From the NCBI GenBank assembly GCA_035551455.1, contig DASZMZ010000269.1, positions 1-15,314 on the forward strand: a DNA stretch of 15,314 nt, read 5' to 3'. This DNA is from Sulfopaludibacter sp035551455 (GTDB lineage Bacteria; Acidobacteriota; Terriglobia; Bryobacterales; Bryobacteraceae). Positions 5,837 through 13,153 of the stretch are shown in pieces. Positions within the stretch are counted from its first letter, which is position 1. Every line of letters starts with the position of its first letter. The notes under the pieces were generated by a model, which did no database searches, was not told the DNA's origin, and saw nothing but the letters and a program-made list of their open reading frames with translations. Position numbers and translations under genes: made by a program.

Positions 5837-6910
5837 ATGCAAGAGAGGCAGGGAATTGTAGAAGCGCCGGGCCGCGTGAATCTCATCGGCGAACACATCG
5901 ATTATCACCGGCTCCCGGTGCTGCCGATGGCGCTCGAGCGTCGCGTGCGCATCGACTTTCGCGTCCGCTCGGATCGCCGGATTTGCGCCTGCAGCGAGGG
6001 GTACCAGAATCGCGAATTCGAATGGTCCAATGCGCTCACTCCGGTGGCCGCGGGCGACTGGGAGAACTACCTGCGCGCGGCCGCCCGCGCCGTGGCGGAG
6101 AAGTGGGGCGTGGGCGTGGGAGTGGATGCCGAGATTCATTCGGATCTGCCGCCGGCCGCCGGACTCTCGTCGTCGTCGGCGCTGATTGTGGCCGCCACTC
6201 TGGCGCTCCTGCGCGCCAATGGAATTGAAGCATCGTTTGAGGAATTGATGGAGGTGCTGCCGGAGGGCGAGCATTTCGTGGGAACGCGCGGCGGCGGTAT
6301 GGACCATGCGGCGTCCCTGGCCTCGCGCGCGGGCTGCGCGTCGCTCATCGCGTTTCAGCCCGTCTCCATTCGCCACATCCCCATTCCCGAAGGCTGGAGC
6401 TTTCTGGTGGCGCATAGCGGCGTGACTGCCGAAAAATCGGGCGCGGTCCGCGAGCGCTACAACGCGCGGCGCAAAGCGGGAAGCACGGCCCTCGCGCACT
6501 TTGGCGTGGCCTCGTACCTCGAAATTCCGGACGGCGACGTAGCGGCTATGGCTCAATCGCTCAAGACCGTCGAAGAGCACGATGCCTTCCTCCATACCAT
6601 GAGCGAAGCTCTGCGCGTCCGCCATGCGGTGCAGGCCATGGAGCGCGGCGAAGCCGAGTGGTTCGGCCGCCTGCTGGTGGAATCGCACGCCAGCCTTCGC
6701 GACCGGCTGCATGTAAGTTGCGCGGCGCTGGACCATTTGGTGGACGCGGCCATGGCGTCGGGCGCCCTGGGCGCGCGCTTGACAGGCGCCGGCTTCGGCG
6801 GCTGCGTGGTCGTCTTCTGTCGGGAAGAAGACTCGGAGCGTGTGCGCAGCGGCCTGGCAGGGTTCCCGTCGGTCTGGCCGGTGAAGGCCGGCCGCGGCGC
6901 ACTGGCTTGA
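5837..6910 (+). CDS. Galactokinase-family GHMP sugar kinase (GALK2-like signature)
   Basis: A 357-aa cytoplasmic kinase of the galactokinase branch of the GHMP family, which forms sugar 1-phosphates with ATP. Motif 1, GRVNLIGEHIDY (12-23), holds the sugar contacts Glu19, His20 and Asp22. Motif 2, PPAAGLSSSSAL (105-116), is the ATP loop. Catalytic Asp156 lies in GGGMD (152-156), and motif 3, LTGAGFGG, is at 315-322. All key residues are present, so it is probably active. The signature reads GEHIDYHRLPVLPMA, where bacterial GalK usually reads GEHTDYNDGFVLPMA. The IDY...VLPMA form is the one I recall from eukaryotic GALK2/GalNAc kinase and plant enzymes. Galactose is the default substrate, with GalNAc or another amino sugar possible. 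It begins a plus-strand run that leads to a symporter and a GH109 enzyme. No galT, galE or galM was seen. The length is slightly short for the family. Confidence 0.85.
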   Translation: MQERQGIVEAPGRVNLIGEHIDYHRLPVLPMALERRVRIDFRVRSDRRICACSEGYQNREFEWSNALTPVAAGDWENYLRAAARAVAEKWGVGVGVDAEIHSDLPPAAGLSSSSALIVAATLALLRANGIEASFEELMEVLPEGEHFVGTRGGGMDHAASLASRAGCASLIAFQPVSIRHIPIPEGWSFLVAHSGVTAEKSGAVRERYNARRKAGSTALAHFGVASYLEIPDGDVAAMAQSLKTVEEHDAFLHTMSEALRVRHAVQAMERGEAEWFGRLLVESHASLRDRLHVSCAALDHLVDAAMASGALGARLTGAGFGGCVVVFCREEDSERVRSGLAGFPSVWPVKAGRGALA

Positions 6911-7017
6911 CTTAATTTCGCTCCCACCATTTCCCGCCATCCGTCGCTGCTGGATGCCGCCGGATTGGTCCCCTATCGGCGTGGCCGTTTGTCCCACGCA
7001 GATCATGCAAAGAAAGC

Positions 7018-7022
7018 GGAGG
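7018..7022 (+). promoter_or_regulatory. Strong Shine-Dalgarno deciding the SDR start
   Basis: GGAGG, 5 nt before the ATG at 7028. It favours this start, which opens with the Rossmann glycine motif, over an in-frame ATG at 6965. Confidence 0.7.
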
Positions 7023-7027
7023 AAAAA

Positions 7028-7973
7028 ATGAGAATCGCCATCACCGGCGGCACCGGATTCGTCGGCCGCCACCTCGCGGCCCACTTGGTTTCACTGGGCC
7101 ACCAGCCCGTCCTCATCGCCCGCGGACGCGACCAGCGCCATCCGCCGGCCATTCCCGTCGTTCACACGGATCTATCGGACTGCGCCGTGCTCACGGAGGC
7201 CTTCAGCGGCTGCGACGCCATCGCGCATTGCGCCGGCATCAACCGTGAAACCGGAACCCAAACCTATCGGCGCATCCACGTCGAAGCCACCCGCAACGTG
7301 ATCGAAGCCGCCAAACGCGCCGCAGTGCCGCGCCTGCTCATGCTGAGCTTTCTCCGCGCTCGACCCGATTGCGGCTCGCCGTATCATGAGTCGAAGTTCC
7401 AGGCCGAAGAGTTAGTCCGCTCCTCGGGGCTCGACTTCACCGTTCTCAAAGCCGGCATGATCTACGGCCGCGGCGATCACATGTTGGATCATCTGAGCCA
7501 CACCATTTTCACTCTGCCGGTTTTTCGCGACCGTCGGATTTCGTGAGCAGCCCATCCGGCCCGTGGCGGTTCAGGACGTGGTCCGCATCATTACCGCCTG
7601 TTTGACCGACCGCCGCCTGTCGCACCAGACGGCGTTTGTGCTCGGTCCTGAAACGCTCCTGCTGAGCGATGCGGTCCGGCGGGTGGCAGCCGTTTTGAAT
7701 CGGCGCGTTTGGATTCTTCCCGCACCCGTCGTGTTCCATCGCATTCTGGCTTTCCTTTTTGAACGCACCATGGCGATTCCACTGGTGGCGCGCGCCCAGG
7801 TGCAGATGCTCGCCGAAGGCTTTCTGGAAGCCGCCCCGGATGCCGATCCTCTTCCGAAGGACCTGGCGCCGCAACTGCCCTTCACCGCCGAACAGATCCG
7901 CCCGGGCCTTCCGAATCCGGGCGCTTTTACTCGCGCGGATCTGCAATTCTCGCTGTGCGCGCAGGGCCGCTGA
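7028..7973 (+). pseudogene. NDUFA9-like NAD(P)-binding SDR, interrupted by a single-base frameshift
   Basis: Two frames together encode one atypical SDR (NmrA/NDUFA9-like) of about 314 aa. The first part (7028-7546) starts MRIAITGGTGFVG with the nucleotide-binding GGTGFVG at 7-13. It contains the LSFLRARPDCGSPYHESK segment, with Tyr119 and Lys123 as the YxxxK pair, and then stops at TGA 7544-7546. The continuation in the +1 frame (to 7973) carries PIRPVAVQDVVRIITACL and a C-terminal helical region typical of the family. Removing one T from the T5 run at 7521-7525 restores the family-like sequence LPVFATVGFREQPIRPVAVQDVV across the joint. A one-base insertion, real or from sequencing, therefore explains the break. 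NDUFA9-like SDRs are usually structural or quinone-pathway related proteins. It sits between the GHMP kinase (117 nt upstream) and the symporter (43 nt downstream). Confidence 0.8.
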
Positions 7974-8016
7974 TACCCACTGAATCCAGCTATGACGTAC
8001 ACTCTTTCTTTACTCC

Positions 8017-9819
8017 ATGCAACTGCATACCATTGACTGGATCATCGCCCTGTTTTCGGTGGCCATCTGTTTTATCCCGGCGTTGTTCTTTGGGAAACGC
8101 TCCGGCAAGAGTACCGCTGAGTTCTTCGCTTCGGGCCGTTCCGTGCCCTGGTGGCTCGCCGGACTCTCCATGGTCGCCACCACTTTTTCGAGCGATACGC
8201 CGAACCTGGTGGCGAATTTCGTGCGCACCCAGGGCGTCGCGGGGAACTGGCAGTGGTGGGCGTTCACGCTCACCGGCGTGGCGACGGTCTTCTTCTACGC
8301 GCGCCTGTGGCGGCGCTCCGGAGTCCTGACCGACCTGGAATTCTACGAGCTCCGTTACTCCGGCAACGCTGCCAAAGCGGTCCGCGGATTCCGCGCCGTG
8401 TATCTGGGCTTCTTCTTCAACTGCTTCATCATGGCCAGCGTGAATTTGGCCGCCTGTAAAATCGCCGCCATTCTTTTTGGTTTCGAACGCTGGCAGACGC
8501 TGCTGGCCATCGGCTTGTTGAACGTGATCTTCGCCGCGCATTCAGGCCTTTGGGGCGTCCTGGTCATTGACATGATCCAGTTCTTTATCAAAATGTCGGC
8601 CGTGATCGCGGCGGCCTACTTTGCGGTGGAATTGCCGCAAGTCGGCGGTATGAGCGGCCTGGTGGCCAAGCTGTCGCACGTGCAGGGACCGCATGGCTTG
8701 AACTACCTGAACATGCTGCCCGATTTCACGCAGAACTGGGATCTCGCAGTCGCGGTCTTCATCATGCCGATTGCGGTCCAGTGGTGGGCCGTCTGGTATC
8801 CCGGCGCGGAACCGGGCGGCGGCAGCTACATCGCTCAGCGCATGCTGGCGTCGAAATCCGAAAAGGATGCGCTCGGCGCCACGCTGTTCTTCAACGTCGC
8901 CCACTACGTGCTTCGCCCCTGGCCCTGGATCATCACCGGTCTGGCGTCGCTGATTATCTACCCGCAGCTTTCCGACATTCAGAAAGCCTTCCCGCATCTG
9001 GATCCCACTTTGCTCGGCCACGACATCGCGTTTCCCGCCATGCTGCGCTTCATGCCGGCCGGCTGGATCGGCCTGATGCTGGGCGGCCTGATCGCCGCCA
9101 ATTCGTCCACCATCCTGACTCACCTGAATTGGGGCGCATCCTACCTGGTCCACGATTTCTACCGGCGCTTCCTCAATCCCGGACAGCCGGATAAGCACTA
9201 CGTGACGGCGGGCCGGTGGTGTACCATCCTGCTGTTTGTGGCATCCTCGGCCACGGTGTTTTTGCTGGTGACGGCGCAGGACAGCTTCAACATTCTCCTG
9301 CTGCTGGGCGCGGGCACCGGACTGCTGTACCTGTTGCGCTGGTTCTGGTGGCGCATCACCGCATGGTGCGAAATCGTGGCCATGGTGGTCTCCTTCGCCG
9401 TCGGCATCACCTTCCTGGTGCTGCACAAAAACGGTATGGAGGTGCACACCGCGCGCGAGTTGATCCTCGGCATCGCCATCACCACGGTTTGCTGGGTGCT
9501 GACGGCATATTACGGTCCCGCTAACGACGAGCAGGTGCTCATCGATTTCTATAAAAAAGTGCGGCCGTTCGGTCCCGGCTGGGAGCGAATTCGGGTCCAG
9601 TGCGGAATCTCGGCAGCCGAAGCGGCCGCCGATAGCGAGGCTTCCAATTTTCCCCGGGCCTTGCTCGGCTGGTTCAGCGGGTGCATCATGATCTGGTCGG
9701 CGCTGTTCACGGTGGGCAATTTCCTGTACGGCCGCACGGGTTATGCAACGGCCCTCCTGGTTGTCTTCCTGGTGAGCGGCACTGTGCTGCTGCGCATTGT
9801 GCAGCGGTTGTGGAGGTAG
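8017..9819 (+). CDS. Sodium/solute symporter (SSS family)
   Basis: A 600-aa polytopic inner-membrane transporter of the SSS family (LeuT-fold, Na+-coupled uptake). Around 12-14 hydrophobic helices are visible, the first at about 6-26. VPWWLAGLSMVATTFSSDTP (43-62) is the unwound first core helix region that binds substrate and Na+. SGLWGVLVIDMIQFFIKMSAV (176-196) matches the SSS family signature, and the helix GWIGLMLGGLIAANSSTILTHLNWGASYLVHDFYR carries the conserved Ser-rich Na+ site. A long cytoplasmic loop at about 500-550 precedes the last helices. The substrate cannot be read directly. The gene lies 2 nt before the GH109 gene, which suggests it imports the sugar that enzyme releases, and SSS carriers for sugars and sialic acid are known. 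No clear Shine-Dalgarno precedes the ATG. Confidence 0.9.
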   Translation: MQLHTIDWIIALFSVAICFIPALFFGKRSGKSTAEFFASGRSVPWWLAGLSMVATTFSSDTPNLVANFVRTQGVAGNWQWWAFTLTGVATVFFYARLWRRSGVLTDLEFYELRYSGNAAKAVRGFRAVYLGFFFNCFIMASVNLAACKIAAILFGFERWQTLLAIGLLNVIFAAHSGLWGVLVIDMIQFFIKMSAVIAAAYFAVELPQVGGMSGLVAKLSHVQGPHGLNYLNMLPDFTQNWDLAVAVFIMPIAVQWWAVWYPGAEPGGGSYIAQRMLASKSEKDALGATLFFNVAHYVLRPWPWIITGLASLIIYPQLSDIQKAFPHLDPTLLGHDIAFPAMLRFMPAGWIGLMLGGLIAANSSTILTHLNWGASYLVHDFYRRFLNPGQPDKHYVTAGRWCTILLFVASSATVFLLVTAQDSFNILLLLGAGTGLLYLLRWFWWRITAWCEIVAMVVSFAVGITFLVLHKNGMEVHTARELILGIAITTVCWVLTAYYGPANDEQVLIDFYKKVRPFGPGWERIRVQCGISAAEAAADSEASNFPRALLGWFSGCIMIWSALFTVGNFLYGRTGYATALLVVFLVSGTVLLRIVQRLWR

Positions 9820-9821
9820 AG

Positions 9822-11132
9822 ATGAAAGACGAAAAGAGTGCGTCGCGGCGCGATCTGCTGCGTCTGGCGTCGCTGGCCTCGGTGGGCTTGAATCTGGCGG
9901 CCGAACCGCAGCGTCCCACCGGCGCGGCCAATGTGGCCGGCATGAAGTTCGACTCTCGCGACACGGTGCGCATGGGCTTCATCGGCGTGGGCGGACGCGG
10001 CAACAGCCTCATCGACAACTTCTCGGCCATTCCTCAAGTGCAGGTGAAGGCGCTCTGCGATGTAGTGCCGGAGAAGGTCACGCGCGCGCAGAACAAATTG
10101 GTGAAACTCGGCAAGCCTTCGCCCGCCGCCTATTCGACCGGCGACCATGCCTTCGAGGAACTAGTGAAGCGCGACGATCTCGACCTGGTGATCGTGGCGA
10201 CTCCGTGGATCTGGCATGTGCCCATGGCAGTCGCCGCCATGAAGCAGGGCAAGCACGTCGGCGTCGAGGTGCCGGCCGCGCGCACGCTGGAGGATTGCTG
10301 GACGCTGGTGGACACATCGGAGAGCACGCGGCGCCACTGCATCCAACTGGAGAACTGCTGCTACGGATACAACGAGATGCTGGTGTGGAATCTGGTGAAG
10401 GCGGGCGTGCTGGGCGAGATCACGCACGGCGCCTGCGCCTACAATCACGACTTGCGCAGCATCCTCTTCTCGGACAACGGCGAGGGCCTCTGGCGGCGCT
10501 TCGAGCATCTCAATCGCAACGGTAATCTGTATCCCACGCACGGCCTCGGTCCCGTGGCGCACTATATGGATATCAATCGCGGCGACCGCTTCGATTATCT
10601 GGTGTCGATGAGTTCCCCCGTGGCGTCTCTTCCCGCTTATCGCAAGGCCCATCTGGCTGCTGACGATCCGCGGCAGAAGGAAGTCTACCGTTGCGGCGAC
10701 CTCAATATCAGCCTCATCCACACCGTGAAGGGCCGCGTGATCACGCTCGAGCACAACACCTCTTCGCCGCAGCCTTACGACCGCATCAACCTGATCGCCG
10801 GCACCAAGGGCATCTTCCGCGACTATCCGCCGCGCATCTACGTGGACGGGTCGCCGAAGGAGGAATTCGGGACGCTCGATGCGTACAAGAAGGACTTCGA
10901 GCCCCTCTATTGGAAGCAGGTCGGCGACCTGGCGCGCGAACTCGGCGGCCACGGCGGCATGGATTTCGTCATGGCCTACCGCTTGATTCAGTGCTATCTG
11001 CACGGCGAAACGCCGGATATCAATGTGTACGATGCGGCGGCTTGGAGCGCGCCAGGTCCTCTGAGCGAGGCGTCGGTGGCCAAGGGTAGCGCCCCCATGA
11101 AATTCCCCGATTTCACCAGAGGCAAGGCGTGA
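9822..11132 (+). CDS. GH109-type NAD-dependent glycosidase (Gfo/Idh/MocA fold), alpha-N-acetylgalactosaminidase family
   Basis: A 436-aa protein that matches GH109, the NAD-dependent alpha-N-acetylgalactosaminidases built on the Gfo/Idh/MocA fold. A Tat-like signal (SRRDLLRLASLASVGL, residues 8-23) precedes the Rossmann domain with GFIGVGGRG at 52-60. Residues I recall as binding NAD or GalNAc in the Elizabethkingia enzyme are all present: Glu149 (GVEVPAA), Tyr181 (CCYG), Tyr237 and His240 (YPTHGLG) and Tyr319 (PQPYDRI). The published set (Glu149, Tyr179, Tyr225, His228, Tyr307) has nearly the same spacing. The family releases terminal alpha-GalNAc by a redox-assisted mechanism using tightly bound NAD, which is consistent with export already folded through Tat. 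It starts 2 nt after the symporter stop and overlaps the M20 gene by 4 nt, so the three are co-translated. Other sugars, or a plain oxidoreductase role, remain possible. Confidence 0.88.
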   Translation: MKDEKSASRRDLLRLASLASVGLNLAAEPQRPTGAANVAGMKFDSRDTVRMGFIGVGGRGNSLIDNFSAIPQVQVKALCDVVPEKVTRAQNKLVKLGKPSPAAYSTGDHAFEELVKRDDLDLVIVATPWIWHVPMAVAAMKQGKHVGVEVPAARTLEDCWTLVDTSESTRRHCIQLENCCYGYNEMLVWNLVKAGVLGEITHGACAYNHDLRSILFSDNGEGLWRRFEHLNRNGNLYPTHGLGPVAHYMDINRGDRFDYLVSMSSPVASLPAYRKAHLAADDPRQKEVYRCGDLNISLIHTVKGRVITLEHNTSSPQPYDRINLIAGTKGIFRDYPPRIYVDGSPKEEFGTLDAYKKDFEPLYWKQVGDLARELGGHGGMDFVMAYRLIQCYLHGETPDINVYDAAAWSAPGPLSEASVAKGSAPMKFPDFTRGKA

Positions 11133-12553
11133 TACGAGTCGCGATTCTGGCCATGGCGGGCGCACTGGCGGTGCTGGCGCAGGACACTCCTACCGAGCGC
11201 GAGGCGGCGCGCGATGTCCTGAAGAAGATGGACACGCTCGAGAAGTCGCTGGACGTCCCGGGTTTGGTGTCGCGCCTGACGGCGGCCAATGGCGAGCGGG
11301 ATCAAGTGGTCGCGCGTGCGAAGCAGTTGATGGATACCGAACTGCTCGCTATGTGCGACGCCATCACGAAGCATCCCGAGATCGGGTTTAAGGAGACATG
11401 GGCGGTGGAGCAACTGACCGCCTGGCTGAAGAAACACAACTTCGAGGTGACCCTCGGCGTGGCCCATTTGCCCACCGCTTTTGTGGCGCGATGGAAGGGC
11501 AATCGCGGCGCACCCAATCTTGGCGTGATTCTGGAATACGACGCGCTGCGCGGCACCGAGCGGCCTTTCCATGGCGACCAGCATAGCGCGCAGGGTCCGG
11601 TGGGCATGGCGGCGGCCATCGCCATGGCGGAATACCTGGAGCGCACACACGCGCCGGGCAGCGTGGTGGTGTTCGGTACGCCGGGCGAAGAGATGATGCC
11701 GCCGGTGGCCAAGACGGAGATGCACAAGGCCGGAGTTTTCAACGGCATGGATGTGATCATCCGCAGCCACGCGGTGAATACCACCAATCGGCCGGCGCCG
11801 GGCTTCGGCACGTGCTGCCTGAATATCGATGGCGTCAAGTACACGTTCTCCGGTGCTCCGGCGCACCAGATGACGCCCTGGGCCGGACGCAATGCGCTCG
11901 AGGGCGTGATCCACCTGTTCAATAATATCGACGCGATGCGCGGTACGATGCGTCCGGAAGCGCGGGTGCAAGGCGTGATCACCGAGGGTGGCGGCGCTCC
12001 GAATGTGGTGCCCGATCGCGCGGTCGCCGATTTCTACATCCGCTACCCCGATGCCATTTACCTGGCGCAGGAGCGCGAGATGGTGGATAACGCTGCCCGT
12101 GCGGCGGCGCTGGCGACTGGTACGAAGGTGAAGATCGATAATTACGGACAGGATCGCGACGGCATTTCCGAATCCACGCTGAATGAGTTGGGCTTCGCCT
12201 ACATGAAGCGCTACGGCGCAACAAATGTAACGGAGACCTTCGGCAAGCCGCAGGGTTTCGAGGAGACCGGCAGCGTATCGAGCGACATTCCGGGTCTGGA
12301 GATCGTCTCGCAGACTTCCACTGCGGCCAATCACACCTATGAGATGGAGACCGACGCCCTGGCGGAGATCGGCCACCACGGCTTCGTCGTGGATGCCCAG
12401 GCGATGACGGCCGTCCTCTTCGATTTCGCCACTCACCCCGAGTATCGGACCGCAGTGAAGCAAGAGTTCGAAGGCATCAAGCAGCTCTTCGGCGAATACC
12501 AGGACGCGTTGAAAAAGGTCTACACCGTCCCCAAAGTCCCGGATCCCAAGTAG
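11129..12553 (+). CDS. Exported M20 family amidohydrolase, AbgB-like
   Basis: A 474-aa protein starting at GTG 11129 inside the GH109 stop (GTGA overlap), with a signal peptide (MIRVAILAMAGALAVLAQ). It resembles the AbgB/M20D group (p-aminobenzoyl-glutamate hydrolase, hippurate hydrolase-like amidases) throughout. LGVILEYDAL is at 131-140, TPGEEMMPP at 184-192 (Glu187/Glu188), IIRSHAVN at 210-217 (His214) and NHTYEM at 401-406 (His402). The dimerisation domain lies at about 225-330 (GVKYTFSGAPAHQMTPWAGRNALEGV). Where the group has HxCxH as metal ligands, this protein has His148-Gly-Asp150-Gln-His152, i.e. Cys replaced by Asp. Asp can bind metal, so an active enzyme with an altered centre is plausible. 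It might deacylate an amide in the periplasm; an N-acetyl-amino-sugar or glycopeptide is suggested only by context. The stop codon lies within REP-like copy C. Confidence 0.87.
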   Translation: MIRVAILAMAGALAVLAQDTPTEREAARDVLKKMDTLEKSLDVPGLVSRLTAANGERDQVVARAKQLMDTELLAMCDAITKHPEIGFKETWAVEQLTAWLKKHNFEVTLGVAHLPTAFVARWKGNRGAPNLGVILEYDALRGTERPFHGDQHSAQGPVGMAAAIAMAEYLERTHAPGSVVVFGTPGEEMMPPVAKTEMHKAGVFNGMDVIIRSHAVNTTNRPAPGFGTCCLNIDGVKYTFSGAPAHQMTPWAGRNALEGVIHLFNNIDAMRGTMRPEARVQGVITEGGGAPNVVPDRAVADFYIRYPDAIYLAQEREMVDNAARAAALATGTKVKIDNYGQDRDGISESTLNELGFAYMKRYGATNVTETFGKPQGFEETGSVSSDIPGLEIVSQTSTAANHTYEMETDALAEIGHHGFVVDAQAMTAVLFDFATHPEYRTAVKQEFEGIKQLFGEYQDALKKVYTVPKVPDPK

Positions 12554-12572
12554 GATAGGCTTTAGCCTGTCC
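12551..12572. repeat. REP-like hairpin, copy C, abutting the RAYT start
   Basis: GGATAGGCT at 12553-12561 pairs with AGCCTGTCC at 12564-12572 (one G-U pair), a 9-bp stem with a 2-nt loop, preceded by GTA like copies A and B. The TAG at 12551-12553 is the stop codon of the M20 gene, and the right arm ends one base before the RAYT ATG at 12573. The hairpin therefore occupies the whole intergenic space, could control RAYT translation, and is the left boundary of the RAYT unit. Read on the opposite strand, copy D matches it at 19 of 22 positions. Confidence 0.8.
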
Positions 12573-13150
12573 ATGGCTGACTACGTAAGAAAGCTTCCGC
12601 ATTTCCATCCCGACCAGGCTTACTTGTTTGTCACCTGGCGGCTTCACGGGTCGCTTCCAGCGGCGCAGCCAGATATCGTTTACCCCACAACCGGCCACGC
12701 TTTTGCCGCGCAGGACAGGGCCATGCACCGGAGCACGGGCCCGAAGTGGCTGGCGGATTCCCGCGTCGCTGCCTTGGTGGCCCGCACAATTCTCGATGGC
12801 GAGAGCAAGGGGTTCTATGAGCTTTCGGCCTGGGTGGTGATGCCGAATCACGTGCATGTGCTTCTGCTTCCGAAACTGCCGTTGTCTCAAATTACGAAGT
12901 GGATCAAGGGCCGCACGTCCGGCTGGCGAACCTGTTGCTGGGGCGCACAGGGGCGCCTTTCTGGCAGCAGGAATCCTACGATCACTGGGTGAGAAATGAC
13001 CGTGAATTCGCCAACATTGTGGCATATATCGAGGACAATCCGGCAAAGGCTGGATTGGAGAATTGGTTTTGGTCGAGCGCTAAATGGGCAGGCTCAAGCC
13101 TACCCTACCAGAACCTTGGGAACAAAATGTGCCCCTCGCTCGTCTGGTAA
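12573..13150 (+). pseudogene. REP-associated tyrosine transposase (RAYT, Y1/HUH family), frameshifted
   Basis: A REP-associated Y1 transposase split over two frames. The first part (12573 to about 12920) begins MADYVRKLPHFHPDQ and carries FVTWRLHGSLP and the HUH metal motif PNHVHVLLLP (His93, His95). The frame then needs a -1 shift near 12918-12922, consistent with one lost base. The second part continues RLANLLLGRTGAPFWQQ, ESYDHWVRNDREF (with the candidate catalytic Tyr), IVAYIEDNPAKAGL and WSSA, and stops at TAA 13148. Joined, it is about 192 aa, normal for RAYTs. The first frame alone ends at 12992 without the Tyr helix. There is no evident slippery heptamer, so the gene is probably inactive unless the break is a sequencing error. 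RAYTs nick single-stranded REP hairpins and mobilise them; this one is framed by hairpins C and D. Confidence 0.9.
13086..13107. repeat. REP-like hairpin, copy D, inverted relative to copy C
   Basis: GGGCAGGCT at 13086-13094 and AGCCTACCC at 13097-13105 form a 9-bp imperfect stem (one mismatch) with a 2-nt loop, followed by TA. Read on the minus strand, the 22 bases match copy C (12551-12572) at 19 positions. It lies inside the last codons of the RAYT, directly after the family-conserved WSSA motif. It thus acts as the right boundary of the unit and encodes its variable C-terminus. Confidence 0.7.
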
Positions 13151-13153
13151 CTT

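Noticed and set aside
6979..6999. GCGTGG...CCACGC inverted repeat between the kinase and the SDR as a terminator
   Set aside because: Only 6 bp with a 9-nt loop and no U-tract after it; such stems are expected by chance at this GC content.
5804..7084. 426-codon minus-strand open frame opposite the GHMP kinase
   Set aside because: The kinase has all GHMP motifs in frame on the plus strand; the minus product is featureless.
10994..12574. 526-codon minus-strand open frame opposite the GH109 end and M20 gene
   Set aside because: It is a GC-driven shadow; the plus strand carries a recognisable M20 protein with conserved motifs, and the minus product matches nothing recognisable.
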